DNA of 64,000 nt from NCBI GenBank assembly GCA_029553955.1, contig JAKPJZ010000074.1:62001-126000 (forward strand), read 5' to 3'. Shown one piece after another: positions 7,646 through 15,880 of the stretch; position 1 is the first letter of the stretch, and every line of letters starts with the position of its first letter. The position numbers were made by a program, and so were the translations under genes. This DNA comes from Chloroflexota bacterium (GTDB lineage Bacteria; Chloroflexota; Anaerolineae; SpSt-313). Under the pieces are notes generated by a model. The model was not told where the DNA came from and ran no database searches. It saw only the letters and a list, made by a program, of their open reading frames with translations.

Positions 7646-8479
7646 ATGACCAATACCGATTACGGGCTGGACCTGGACCGCAGCCGGGCGCAGACGATCC
7701 ACGAGCAGGCGCGCGAGGCGATTGTGGAGGCGATCCGCGGCGGGCGCACGGGCTTTGGCACCGGCGACCGGTTGACGGCGGCGGAGCTGGCGCGACATAA
7801 TGCCATCCACCGCAACACGCTGACCCCTGTGATGGACGACCTGGTGCGCTTGGGGTTCCTGCGCCGCCTGCCCAACAGGGGCTTTGAGGTGGTCTACCCG
7901 GCGCCAGAGCGGCCGCCGCTGCTCACGCGCCAGATCCTTTCGCTGACCGACGTGGCCGCGCGGCATCATCTCGACTCGCGCTCGGAGCCTATCGCCGCCG
8001 AGTGTGGGGTGCGCAAGGCGCGCGAGTTGGTGGGGCCGCTGGCGCGGGTGCGGCGCGACCTGGGGCTGGCGGCGGGCGATAGCGTCGGCGTGCTGGCGCG
8101 CTGCCGCTCCATGAAGCGCCCGCGGTTGCGCCGCTGGGAGCCGGTAGCGATCGAGCAGTCGTTCGTGCCTGTGGGGCGCGTGGCCGGCTTCCTGGAGGCG
8201 GCGCTGCAGCAGATCGAACAGGAGGGCGACTTTTCCGTCTACCGCCAGTTGCGCCGCGCCCTGCCGAAGGAAGATTTCTTCAAAGCGCACTATGAAATCT
8301 CGCTCACGCCGCTGCCCGAGGCACTGGCCGCCCACTGGCCCGCGGGCTGCCCCACGATGTGCGTGGTCGCCATCACCTACTGCTCGCAGGGGCCGGTGGA
8401 GTTGACGCGTACCTGGTTCGACACCAGCCGGGCTGCACTGCTGGCAGGCTCGCTCGAAATCAAAATCGGCGACATCTAG
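7646..8479 (+). CDS. GntR-family regulator with UTRA domain
   Basis: A 277-residue transcription factor. Residues about 12-80 form the GntR winged helix-turn-helix (IVEAIRGGR... LTAAELARHNAIHRNTLTPVMDDLVRLGFLRR). The rest fits a UTRA effector domain, ending with the strand pattern VVAITYCSQGPVELTRTWFDTSRAAL, which resembles the family pattern for a ligand-binding pocket. The effector is probably the sugar or sugar phosphate handled by the divergent kinase/RLP operon. The track ORF starts upstream inside the hairpin 7562-7611; ATG 7646 is preferred because the domain starts there. Confidence 0.85.
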   Translation: MTNTDYGLDLDRSRAQTIHEQAREAIVEAIRGGRTGFGTGDRLTAAELARHNAIHRNTLTPVMDDLVRLGFLRRLPNRGFEVVYPAPERPPLLTRQILSLTDVAARHHLDSRSEPIAAECGVRKARELVGPLARVRRDLGLAAGDSVGVLARCRSMKRPRLRRWEPVAIEQSFVPVGRVAGFLEAALQQIEQEGDFSVYRQLRRALPKEDFFKAHYEISLTPLPEALAAHWPAGCPTMCVVAITYCSQGPVELTRTWFDTSRAALLAGSLEIKIGDI

Positions 8480-8491
8480 CATCATATCGGC

Positions 8492-8740
8492 CTGTCACTG
8501 CGAGTAACCCAGGGTCTCGGAACCCTGTGCCCAGCACACAGAACCTTGACCTGTCATTGCGAGTATCCCATGCCGCCGCGCGGCATGTGCAAGCACAGAA
8601 ACTGCGACTGTCATTGCTTCGTCGGCTGCGGCCTCCTCGCAATGACAAACGGGAAGTTTCTCAACAGCCGCAGCGAAGCAGTCTCCTGTCTGGCGTGGAG
8701 ATTGCTTCGCTGTGCTCGCAATGACGGCCTGAAACGTGCG
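8492..8740. repeat. TCATTGCGAG-type repeat cassettes
   Basis: At least four consecutive units begin or end with TGTCATTGCGAG or its complement CTCGCAATGACA, interleaved with AACCCAGGGTCTCGGAACCC and CCATGCCGCCGCGCGGCATG hairpins. The same cassettes recur at 16694 and 52858. Confidence 0.8.
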
Positions 8741-8758
8741 GGAAACGTGCGCTGCGAG

Positions 8759-8787
8759 TTGTGTTGTAGAGAAAACTGATGTATAAT
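8759..8787 (+). promoter_or_regulatory. Sigma-70 promoter of zinc-ribbon gene
   Basis: TTGTGT and TATAAT are separated by 17 nt. The start would be near 8794, giving an unusually long untranslated leader before the coding start at 8905. Confidence 0.6.
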
Positions 8788-8904
8788 GGTTCTGCTCGAA
8801 TCTTTCCGCATAGAGCAGAAAGCGGCTGCGCATGAACATGCCTCCTGATCGCCAACGCGCTAGCGGATAGAGTGGCCAGCAATCGATATGAAATCAGGAG
8901 ATGC

Positions 8905-9276
8905 ATGAACATGCAGGACAAGACCCTCACCTGCCGCGACTGTGGCGCCCAGTTCACGTTCACCGTCGGCGAGCAAGAGTTCTACGCCGAGAAGGGCTTT
9001 ACCAACGAGCCCTCGCGCTGCCCGAACTGCCGCGCTGCCAACAAGGCGAGCCGCGGTGGCGCTGGGCGGCCGCGCGACCGCGAGATGTACCCGGCCGTGT
9101 GCGATCGCTGCGGCAAGGAGACTCAAGTGCCCTTCCAGCCGCGCGGCGACAAGCCGGTCTACTGCTCCGAGTGCTTCTCGGCGCAGCGGTCTGGTGGCGG
9201 CGGTGGCGGCGGCGGCCGTGGCCCGAGGGGCGGCGGTGGCCCGCGCGGCCGGGGCCGCGACGACGACCGCTGGTAG
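8905..9276 (+). CDS. Small zinc-ribbon protein with RG-rich tail
   Basis: About 123 residues with two CxxC pairs forming a first zinc ribbon (CRDCG...CPNC), a second pair set (CDRCG...CSEC), and a tail of Gly/Arg repeats ending DDDRW. The family is the probable zinc-binding proteins with a CxxC-x-CxxC core found widely in Chloroflexota. The RGG-like tail suggests RNA or single-stranded DNA binding. AGGAG lies 4 nt before ATG 8905 and 10 nt before ATG 8911, so either could be the start. A strong terminator follows, so it is monocistronic. Confidence 0.8.
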   Translation: MNMQDKTLTCRDCGAQFTFTVGEQEFYAEKGFTNEPSRCPNCRAANKASRGGAGRPRDREMYPAVCDRCGKETQVPFQPRGDKPVYCSECFSAQRSGGGGGGGGRGPRGGGGPRGRGRDDDRW

Positions 9277-9335
9277 CCGGCGGGCGCGCACACGGGCGGC
9301 GCGACCGGTTTGAGCTACGAAGAGCGAGCCCTACG

Positions 9336-9368
9336 AAGGGGGCAGCGTGTGACGCGCTGCCCCCTTTT
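9336..9368 (+). terminator. Rho-independent terminator of zinc-ribbon gene
   Basis: AAGGGGGCAGCG pairs with CGCTGCCCCCTT around a 7-nt loop and is followed by TTTT. It is the clearest intrinsic terminator in the window. Confidence 0.88.
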
Positions 9369-9396
9369 CCGTGGCTGCGCGGGCCGGCGATACTGA

Positions 9397-9522
9397 GCTC
9401 GTAGTGCGCACGCCTGTGCGCCGTGAGGCTTGCCGCGGCTGGGCAGTGGCTTCGCGAGCCCTCTTTGCCTGTCCGAATCGGCGCCCTGTGGCGGCTGGCG
9501 CACAGGCGTGCGCACTATGAGC
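9397..9522. repeat. Imperfect inverted-repeat element, about 26-bp arms
   Basis: GCTCGTAGTGCGCACGCCTG at the left is matched by its near complement (GCGCACTATGAGC end) at the right, about 74 bp apart. It lies between the zinc-ribbon gene and the end of the archaellum operon. Size and form suit a miniature element; no target duplication was identified. Confidence 0.6.
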
Positions 9523-9533
9523 TTGCCGCTGAC

Positions 9534-10376
9534 TCAGGGCTGGCTGGGGATGATCAACCGCTGCCCCGGGCGAACGAGGGTATCGCCCAAGTCGTTGGCG
9601 GCCATGATGGCCTCGACGCTCGTGCCGTAGCGCCTGGCAAGGGAGTAGAGCGTGTCGCCGCCACGCACCGTGTAGACGACGGGCTCGGGGGGCGGCGTGG
9701 CAGTGGGCGGCGGCGTCGCGCTGGGCGTTGGCATGGGCATGGCCGTGGCCGGGGGCACGCTGGCAGTGGGCGAGGGTAGCGCCTTGGCGGCGTGCGGCGA
9801 CGTGTAGGCGACGATAGCCATCCTCAGCAGGTGTTTGGCGTCGCCATGCTCGACGATGCTGACGCCGCTGATGACGCAGCCCGGCAGCGCTCCCTCGTCG
9901 ATGCGCGAAAGGCAGTGGATCAGCCCCGCCAACGGACCTGCGATCTGCACGTCGAGGACCCTGACGCTGTAGACGTCGTCAGCGGCGCCTTTCTGCACCG
10001 GCTGGCTCTGCAGGCTGACGATCTCGACCCCACTGGCGCCCGCATACTCGTAGAGGCGGGTGGGCATCTCGGCGGCCTGACCCTCGCTGAGGAGTATGCC
10101 TGCCGCCTGGGCGAGCGCGGCCTCGGCGGCGGCCCTGCGCCTCTCCGCTGCGCCTGGGGCGAGGGCCTGGGCCTCGCGCGCCTTGGCGAGCGCTGCGTCG
10201 GCTGCCGCCACCTGGGCCGAGAGGTCCATCCACGCGCGGATGCTCGGGACGAGCCCGCGCGCCGCAATGAGCCCGTAGGCCACGATGATGGCCGCGATGG
10301 TGCACGCGGCCAGCAGCGAGTAGAGCCGGTCGCCGCTGGGCAGCTTGCCCTGCAAATCGTTCAGGGCATCCTTCAT
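9534..10376 (-). CDS. PilO-like membrane protein with C-terminal LysM domain
   Basis: 280 residues: one membrane helix at about 20-42, a coiled-coil/alpha segment rich in Ala and Glu (50-95), a PilO-like ferredoxin-fold region (about 100-195), a Pro/Thr linker (200-230) and a LysM domain at 233-280 (VVYTVRGGDTLYSLARRYGT...). PilO partners PilN in the alignment complex of type IV pili; LysM binds peptidoglycan. The fusion could anchor a surface filament base to the cell wall. It overlaps the preceding PilN-like gene by ATGA and is the last gene of the archaellum operon. The PilO assignment rests on fold-like pattern and gene order, not on a strong motif. Confidence 0.7.
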   Translation of the reverse strand: MKDALNDLQGKLPSGDRLYSLLAACTIAAIIVAYGLIAARGLVPSIRAWMDLSAQVAAADAALAKAREAQALAPGAAERRRAAAEAALAQAAGILLSEGQAAEMPTRLYEYAGASGVEIVSLQSQPVQKGAADDVYSVRVLDVQIAGPLAGLIHCLSRIDEGALPGCVISGVSIVEHGDAKHLLRMAIVAYTSPHAAKALPSPTASVPPATAMPMPTPSATPPPTATPPPEPVVYTVRGGDTLYSLARRYGTSVEAIMAANDLGDTLVRPGQRLIIPSQP

Positions 10377-11608
10377 TGCGGCCCCGCTTTGGCCACCACG
10401 ACGATCTCGAACTGCACTGAGCTGGTTTCTTGAGCGCGCTCGCTCATCGGGAGCGGGAGCTGCGCCACGCCCCGCACGACCAGTAGCGGTGCGGCCAGCC
10501 CGGGCCTCCGCGAGGAGGCCGGCAGCGCGCCGCTCGGCCCGGAGCTGGTCGCTGTCGGTGTCGGCGTGCTCGTCGGCGTTGGCGTGGCCGTCGGCGGCAG
10601 CAGCGTGTTGGTGGGCGTGGGCGGCACGGGCGTGCTTGTCGGCGGCACGGAGGTGGGCGGCACCGGCGTGGCTGTGGGCAGGTACTCCTCGGCCGTCAGG
10701 CGGTACGACATCTTGGGGCCGTAGCTGCCGCGGTTCTTGACCTCGACGACGGCGCGCACGTCGGCGCTGCCCACCTGGAAGGCAACCTCGGAGCGCAGCG
10801 TGCCGGGTTTGACATCGTCGTTGACAAAGGTGGCGTCGCCCACCGTCACCGCCAACAGCGTATCGACACCCGGCGCCAGGTCGGACGTAAAGACCCGGTA
10901 GAACCTGCCCGCCTTGGCCAGAAAGCGGACCTGGTCCACATCGTCGGCAGGGCAGAACGCGCGCTGCTGTGCCTGGCTCAGAAAGATGTCGCGGGGCTCG
11001 GCGTCGTCGGGCTCGAAGGCATCGTGCCAGTCGGGCGTCGGCGTGGGCGTCGGGCTGGCCTCGGTGGGCGTGACGGCCGGCGGGGCGAATGGCCTGGCGA
11101 CGGTCTTCATCGATTGCACGCTGACGCGCTCAAAGAGGGCCGACGCTTCGAGCGCACGGACATAGGCGGCGACGGCGGCTTCGTTGGCGGCCGTGCCCTT
11201 GAGGGTGATCTCACGGCCGTTCTGTGTGACGGCAAGCAGGGCGAGCTGTGCCGGGTCATAGCTGCCGATGGCCGCGATCACGGCCGGCCATACGACGCGG
11301 CCGGCGGCAATCGTCGGCTTGATGGCGGCGACCCTGGCGGCTGCCGTCTCGACCCTGGCGACGGCGCCCGACGACTCGAGCTCGTGGGGCTGCGGCGTGG
11401 CCGCCTGCGCGGCGGCCGTCTGCAGGGGCGCGAGTTGCGCCTGCAGGGAGGTCGCCTGGCTGCGTATGCTGGCTGAGGCCAGGTTGAGGGTGAGCAGGAA
11501 CACGGCCAGTGCTGCGGCGACCAGCCACAGCACGACCGTTCTGGCTGAGAGCCTCGCGGGCTCATCCTCGATAGGGGCCTCCAGGTCATACGGAGCCGAC
11601 GAATCCAT
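10373..11608 (-). CDS. PilN-like membrane protein with Pro/Thr-rich region
   Basis: 411 residues. A single membrane helix at 24-46 is followed by an extracytoplasmic coiled coil and a PilN-like segment (VWPAVIAAIGSYDPAQLALLAVTQNGREITLKG...AVAAYVRALEASALFERVSV). A middle beta-rich domain with DAFEPDDAEPRD and DVDQVRFLAKAG resembles pre-peptidase C-terminal type modules. Then come VPPTSTPVPPTPT repeats and a hydrophobic tail. PilN-type proteins form the periplasmic alignment complex with PilO. It sits between the three-domain membrane protein and the PilO-LysM gene, with 2-nt and 4-nt junctions that imply translational coupling. Its presence next to archaellum genes is unusual. Confidence 0.65.
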   Translation of the reverse strand: MDSSAPYDLEAPIEDEPARLSARTVVLWLVAAALAVFLLTLNLASASIRSQATSLQAQLAPLQTAAAQAATPQPHELESSGAVARVETAAARVAAIKPTIAAGRVVWPAVIAAIGSYDPAQLALLAVTQNGREITLKGTAANEAAVAAYVRALEASALFERVSVQSMKTVARPFAPPAVTPTEASPTPTPTPDWHDAFEPDDAEPRDIFLSQAQQRAFCPADDVDQVRFLAKAGRFYRVFTSDLAPGVDTLLAVTVGDATFVNDDVKPGTLRSEVAFQVGSADVRAVVEVKNRGSYGPKMSYRLTAEEYLPTATPVPPTSVPPTSTPVPPTPTNTLLPPTATPTPTSTPTPTATSSGPSGALPASSRRPGLAAPLLVVRGVAQLPLPMSERAQETSSVQFEIVVVAKAGPQ

Positions 11609-11610
11609 GG

Positions 11611-12753
11611 TTAGCCTGCCTCAAGGCTGCGTCGATGCGGGATCCTCTGCAACTGGGCGAGTGCCTCGTTTGACTGCACCACCAGGTCGCCGATGTCTAC
11701 GCCATCGGCGATTTTGACCAACGCCTCGCGGCGGGGGTCCATAAAGTCTACGTCGCCCAAAAGCTCCGACAGGATGGCCTGCGGGTCGCTCGTTTCAGGA
11801 GCGTCGCCCTCGGCAGCCTGTACATCGTGCCCGGGGTCTTGGCCCTGCTCGGGTGCGGCGCTATGGCTGTCGTTACCCTTGCCGCCGTCTGGCCCTGCGG
11901 CAGCCGTGCTGCCCTCCTGCTTCGACCCAGCCGCGGTTGCGTCGGCCGGGCCGCTGTCGCCGTCGCTCAGGCGAACGCGCTGCACCTGCCGTGCCGGCGC
12001 AGGCTGAGAGCCGGCCTGCTGGCCCTGCGCCTGCGCTGCGTCCTGTTGCTCAGCCTGTTTCTGGGCTGGCGAGGAGGCGGCCTGGGCCTGCGCGCTGTCG
12101 TCGTCGAGGCCCTGCAGCCAGGGCTTGGGCGCGGCGGTGCCTCGTGCCGCGAGCGGCCCATCCGCATCGTCCTCGGCCAACTGCTCGAGCCCGCGCTCTG
12201 CCGCTCTGCGGCCATAGCGTGGCGGGGCAATCGCCAGGGCAGCCGCGGCGGCCAGCAGCACCAGGGCCAGCGCGGCGCTCCAAAAGACGGCCCTCTGCCG
12301 GAGCAGCGTCGTCAGGAGCGACGGCGGCGAGTCGGGCAGGGCCAGGGCCTCGCGCAACGCCGCCAGCGACTCGCGCGCCTCGGGGCTCGCACTCTCCCTC
12401 TCTATGGTCGTCAGCAGGGCCGCCAAGGCTTCGGCATTCCACCCGGCAAGGTCCTTTTTGGCCTGGGTCAGGCTGCCGTTGCGCGCCAAGTCGGCCGCCA
12501 CGAGTGTGACATAACGTCCCTGGCGGCCAGCTTCCAGCTCCCAGGGGGCACAGCCGGCGACGCGCGCCGGCCACAGCCACCAGCCGATCGCCAGCCAGCC
12601 GACGAGCAGGCCGGCGAGGAAGATGAGGATGGCGACATACTTGTCGAGGCCGCCGGGAACGGCCGGGCGCCTTGTGTGTCCCTTGGCCGCCCGCCCGCCG
12701 GCGGCAGGGCTGCCGTCATCGGCCAGCGTGTCTGCGAGGTCTTGGGCTTGCAT
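11611..12753 (-). CDS. Two-helix membrane protein of unknown function, archaellum operon
   Basis: 380 residues, not recognised. Membrane helix 1 lies at about 38-61 and helix 2 at about 155-176; between them is a mostly helical domain containing YVTLVAADLARNG, a pattern I associate with Chloroflexota membrane proteins. After helix 2 comes a Gln/Ala-rich low-complexity stretch, then a C-terminal segment SDPQAILSELLGDVDFMDPRREALVKIADGVDIGDLVVQSNEALAQL that looks structured. The track ORF begins far upstream in the arlJ gene; ATG 12753 is preferred because it follows the arlJ stop by 2 nt and begins the protein-like sequence. Position suggests an archaellum-specific component. Confidence 0.6.
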   Translation of the reverse strand: MQAQDLADTLADDGSPAAGGRAAKGHTRRPAVPGGLDKYVAILIFLAGLLVGWLAIGWWLWPARVAGCAPWELEAGRQGRYVTLVAADLARNGSLTQAKKDLAGWNAEALAALLTTIERESASPEARESLAALREALALPDSPPSLLTTLLRQRAVFWSAALALVLLAAAAALAIAPPRYGRRAAERGLEQLAEDDADGPLAARGTAAPKPWLQGLDDDSAQAQAASSPAQKQAEQQDAAQAQGQQAGSQPAPARQVQRVRLSDGDSGPADATAAGSKQEGSTAAAGPDGGKGNDSHSAAPEQGQDPGHDVQAAEGDAPETSDPQAILSELLGDVDFMDPRREALVKIADGVDIGDLVVQSNEALAQLQRIPHRRSLEAG

Positions 12754-12755
12754 CG

Positions 12756-14249
12756 TCAACCTACTCTGAAGAACGCCTGGACGAGCGGGGGCATGACGAC
12801 CAGGCAGACGCCCGACAACGCCAACAGGATAGAGAAGTAGAACGACCCCTTCAGAAGGTGCCCGCCATCGGCGGCGGCAATGGCGAAGGCGTTGACCAGC
12901 GCCAGCACGACGACCATGGCATAGGTGAGGGTCATGACGGTGCCCAAGATGGGGCTGGCGAAGCTGAGCATCGGGAGCTGCAGCGAGGCCGCGGCCTCTT
13001 CGGCCTGCGAGCTCGCGGCGGCCGCGATGAGGTCGGTGAACGTGCGGATGACCTCCAGGATGATGATCATCAGGGCGCAAACGGCCACGTGCATGACGAT
13101 GGTCAGATTGGAGAACGTCGAGGAAATGCCGCGCCGCCTGGCGCGGAGCATGACCTCGGTGGTGGCGAACTGGCTGCAGAGCGAGCCCACCGTGGCGGTG
13201 TCGCTGCCGAGCTTGATGGCATCATAGAACACGGTGATGGTATCGTTGATCAGCTTGCTGCCGGTCTCGACGGCGAATTGCTTCCAGCAGAGGGCCGGCG
13301 CGATGGCGGCCTTGAAGCGCCAGCCGAGCCGCTTCAGGTCGGGCAGCAGGCTGGGGAAGGAGGCCGGATCGAGCTGGTCGAGGGCCGCCGCGAGTGTGGT
13401 GCCGGTCGACGCCGCCACGGCGCCAAAGGTGCGCAGGAAGGGGCCAATCTCCCGGTCCTTCTTCTCCACTTCGAGCGAGGCCCGCAGGCTGACGACGCCC
13501 AGGGGCAGCAGGGCCAGGCCGGCCACGATGAGGAGCCAGCCCAACGACACTCTGAGCAGGCCCAGCAGGAGGCAGAGGCCGAGCGTGGCCGGCAGCGATG
13601 CCTTGGCGAGCCGCAGCGCCAGGCGCTGCAGGGCCGGCCCTGTGGCAACGAACAGGGCCTCGGCCTCGCAGGGCGCGGCGCGCGAGATGATCCAGGCCCC
13701 GCCGGCGCTCGCCAGCACCGCGGTGATGATCAGGCCGGCGCTCATGCCGGCGCCCAGGTCGTAGATCATCGTCGAGGTCAGGTTGACGATGACAATCAGC
13801 GTCGCCGAGACGACAAGAGCGCCGTAGGCATCGGTCCACCTGGTGAGCGATGAGAGGTTGCGGTCATATTGCTTCTCGTAGACGTTGCCCTGCACCTCGG
13901 CTTCCTGGGTTAGGAAGGCAACCTCGGGGTGGCCCGAGGAGAGCGCATCGGCAAAGCGCAGGAGCAACGTCTTCATGGCCTCCGACGTGGACTTTTGGCC
14001 GACCGCAGTGCACGCGGCAGGATAGTTGTAGCCCAGCTTTTCGCAGAGCAGATGGACACGCTTAAAGTACTCGGCCGGAGAGCTGACCAGCCGTGCGGCA
14101 AGCTGGAAGAGCTGGCCTCTGGCAATGCCCGCCGACGCGATCGCCGACATGTAGATCAACTGGTAGAAGAGGTCAAACTCGGACGGTTCCTTAAACGAGA
14201 CCTTGCTTGCGGGCCTCGGCAATGACCTTGAAGAGCTGATGGAAGCCAT
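12756..14249 (-). CDS. arlJ: Archaellum membrane platform protein ArlJ (T2SF/GspF family)
   Basis: About 497 residues of polytopic membrane protein containing two GspF-type cytoplasmic helical domains (KTLLLRFADALSSGHPEVAFLTQEAEVQGNVYEKQYDRNL and FLRTFGAVAASTGTTLAAALDQLD...) separated by groups of hydrophobic helices, with a final membrane cluster. This is the layout of ArlJ/FlaJ, the platform on which ArlI works. The start is uncertain: ATG 14249 overlaps the arlI end by 59 nt and TTG 14222 by 32 nt. The track ORF start at 14681 is out of frame inside arlI and is rejected. Tight spacing to both neighbours supports an operon. Confidence 0.85.
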   Translation of the reverse strand: MASISSSRSLPRPASKVSFKEPSEFDLFYQLIYMSAIASAGIARGQLFQLAARLVSSPAEYFKRVHLLCEKLGYNYPAACTAVGQKSTSEAMKTLLLRFADALSSGHPEVAFLTQEAEVQGNVYEKQYDRNLSSLTRWTDAYGALVVSATLIVIVNLTSTMIYDLGAGMSAGLIITAVLASAGGAWIISRAAPCEAEALFVATGPALQRLALRLAKASLPATLGLCLLLGLLRVSLGWLLIVAGLALLPLGVVSLRASLEVEKKDREIGPFLRTFGAVAASTGTTLAAALDQLDPASFPSLLPDLKRLGWRFKAAIAPALCWKQFAVETGSKLINDTITVFYDAIKLGSDTATVGSLCSQFATTEVMLRARRRGISSTFSNLTIVMHVAVCALMIIILEVIRTFTDLIAAAASSQAEEAAASLQLPMLSFASPILGTVMTLTYAMVVVLALVNAFAIAAADGGHLLKGSFYFSILLALSGVCLVVMPPLVQAFFRVG

Positions 14250-15873
14250 CGACGCCTCCCCTCCTGTGCAGCCTTTCCAGGATCCTGGCCCGGCGCTGCA
14301 GCTCCTGGTAGATCTCTCTCTTGCGGCTCTCCGGCAGGTTGCGCCTGCGGGCGAGCTTTTCCTCGAGGACGTAGCTGTTCTTGTTTCCCGGGAACTCGAA
14401 GGTGTCGTCGTCAGGCTTCCAGCGAAAGGTCGTGATGAATGAAAAGCTATCGGACCGGGTCTCATACTCCACGATTTCGTTGATGCTGAGTACCCGGCGC
14501 ACCATCCTGCCGTCGGGGCCGCGGACGGCAGACTGGATGACGACGACGTCCAGGTTGTCGATATAGGTCTTGGGCACGTTGATTGGGTTGCCGGTGAGGC
14601 GCTGGATGAGGCGCTGCACCGAGGCGGCATGGAAGGTGGCCATGACGCCGTGCCCCGTCTGCATGGCCTGGAAGGCGACATTGCCCTCGATGCCGCGGAT
14701 TTCGCCGATCATGATGCGGTCGGGGCGCTGCCGCAACGCCGCCTTGAGCAGGGTGAACATGTCGATCGCCGTGCTCCGTTCCGAGTTGCCCGTGTCGCGG
14801 ACGACCTCGCGGAGCCAGTTGGCCTGTGGCATTTGGAGCTCGGGCGTGTCTTCGATGCTGATGACCTTGGCATCGGGGATGATAAAGGTCGTCAGCGCGT
14901 TCAGCAGGGTCGTCTTGCCCGAGGCCGTCTCGCCGCAGACAAAGACGTTGAGCCCTTCCTCGATGACCATCCAGAGGTAGGCGGCCATGGTATAGTCGAG
15001 GCTGCCGAAGGCGATCAACTGCACGATGCTGAGCGGCTCTTCGGCGAACTTGCGGATGGTAAAGTTGCTGCCGCGCTTGGCAATGTCGCGGCCGTAGACG
15101 ATGTTGATGCGTGAGCCGTCGGGCAGCACGGCGTCGACGATGGGGTTGCGCACCGTGACCGGCCGCTTGATGCGCTCGGCCAGCCAGAGGACGAACTCGT
15201 CGAGCTCATCCATGCACGAAAAGACGATGGAAGCCTGGATGCTGCGAAAGATCTTGTGCTCGATAAAGATGTGCCCCACGCCGGAGCAACTGATGTCTTC
15301 GATGTAGGGGTCTTGGATCAGCGGCTCGAGCACGCCGAGCCCCACCTTGTCACGGAGGGTCAGGTAGCGCACGGCCTCGATCTGCTGCGGGGAGACATGC
15401 ACCTGCCCGTTGTTCTCCCCCGGGCGCATGGTGCAGACGTGGCCGAGGCACTTGAGAAAGACCGCGGCGCGCTCGTCATCTTGGGCTTGGCCAATCTCCT
15501 CGGCCCAGTCGAGCAGCCGGAAATCGACCTCCTGCATCAGCCCGCCCAGCTCGACCGTCAGGTCGGGCGTGATGGGGATGTAAAAGTCGCGCTCGCCGAC
15601 GGCGTCGGGGTAGATGTGCACATAGTGCCCGTCTTTGCTGGGGTAGATCAGGTTGCGGCCGGGGAGGCTGCCGAGCGAGCGGCTGAGCCGGGGGTAGTAC
15701 TGCGGAATGCCGATCTCGGCGACCGGCAGGCCTTCGAGGTACGCGCGCAGATACGGCTTCGCCTGCGCGGCCTCTTGCAGCGCGCGGGGAAACCGGCCGA
15801 GTTGGTTGGGTGCAGAGCCTCGCCTGCGCCCCATGACCCGCTCGCGGGGAAAAGGTAGCCTGATCTCTGGCAT
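14191..15873 (-). CDS. arlI: Archaellum motor ATPase ArlI (type II/IV secretion ATPase)
   Basis: 560 residues. The N-terminal domain is followed by the RecA-like ATPase domain: Walker A GETASGKT at 314-321, an Asp box around 340 (ISIEDTPELQ), Walker B RIMIGE at 386-391 and the His box TGHGVMATFHA at 406-416. The sequence style (LPDGSRINIVYGRDIAKRGSNFTIRKF) is that of archaeal FlaI/ArlI rather than PilB or CpaF. It would power filament assembly and rotation. It is flanked by arlH 8 nt upstream and overlaps arlJ. ATG 15873 is used; Met14 is an alternative. Confidence 0.92.
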   Translation of the reverse strand: MPEIRLPFPRERVMGRRRGSAPNQLGRFPRALQEAAQAKPYLRAYLEGLPVAEIGIPQYYPRLSRSLGSLPGRNLIYPSKDGHYVHIYPDAVGERDFYIPITPDLTVELGGLMQEVDFRLLDWAEEIGQAQDDERAAVFLKCLGHVCTMRPGENNGQVHVSPQQIEAVRYLTLRDKVGLGVLEPLIQDPYIEDISCSGVGHIFIEHKIFRSIQASIVFSCMDELDEFVLWLAERIKRPVTVRNPIVDAVLPDGSRINIVYGRDIAKRGSNFTIRKFAEEPLSIVQLIAFGSLDYTMAAYLWMVIEEGLNVFVCGETASGKTTLLNALTTFIIPDAKVISIEDTPELQMPQANWLREVVRDTGNSERSTAIDMFTLLKAALRQRPDRIMIGEIRGIEGNVAFQAMQTGHGVMATFHAASVQRLIQRLTGNPINVPKTYIDNLDVVVIQSAVRGPDGRMVRRVLSINEIVEYETRSDSFSFITTFRWKPDDDTFEFPGNKNSYVLEEKLARRRNLPESRKREIYQELQRRARILERLHRRGGVDGFHQLFKVIAEARKQGLV

Positions 15874-15880
15874 GGGCGAT

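Larger units (their letters stand above)
8480..8904. other. Intergenic region with repeat cassettes, then promoter and long leader
   Basis: No gene is supported. The first 260 bp are repeat cassettes (separate entry). The rest carries the promoter of the zinc-ribbon gene and a leader of about 110 nt. An AACATG-containing segment just before the coding start (8830s) is partly repeated at the start codon. Confidence 0.6.

Noticed and set aside
9397-9522. Intrinsic terminator of the archaellum operon
   Set aside because: The arms are 74 bp apart and imperfect with no T-run; an inserted element is more likely.
12756-14681. Single 641-residue ArlJ starting at 14681
   Set aside because: The first 144 codons overlap arlI in another frame and read as low-complexity; a start near 14249 is consistent with ArlJ.
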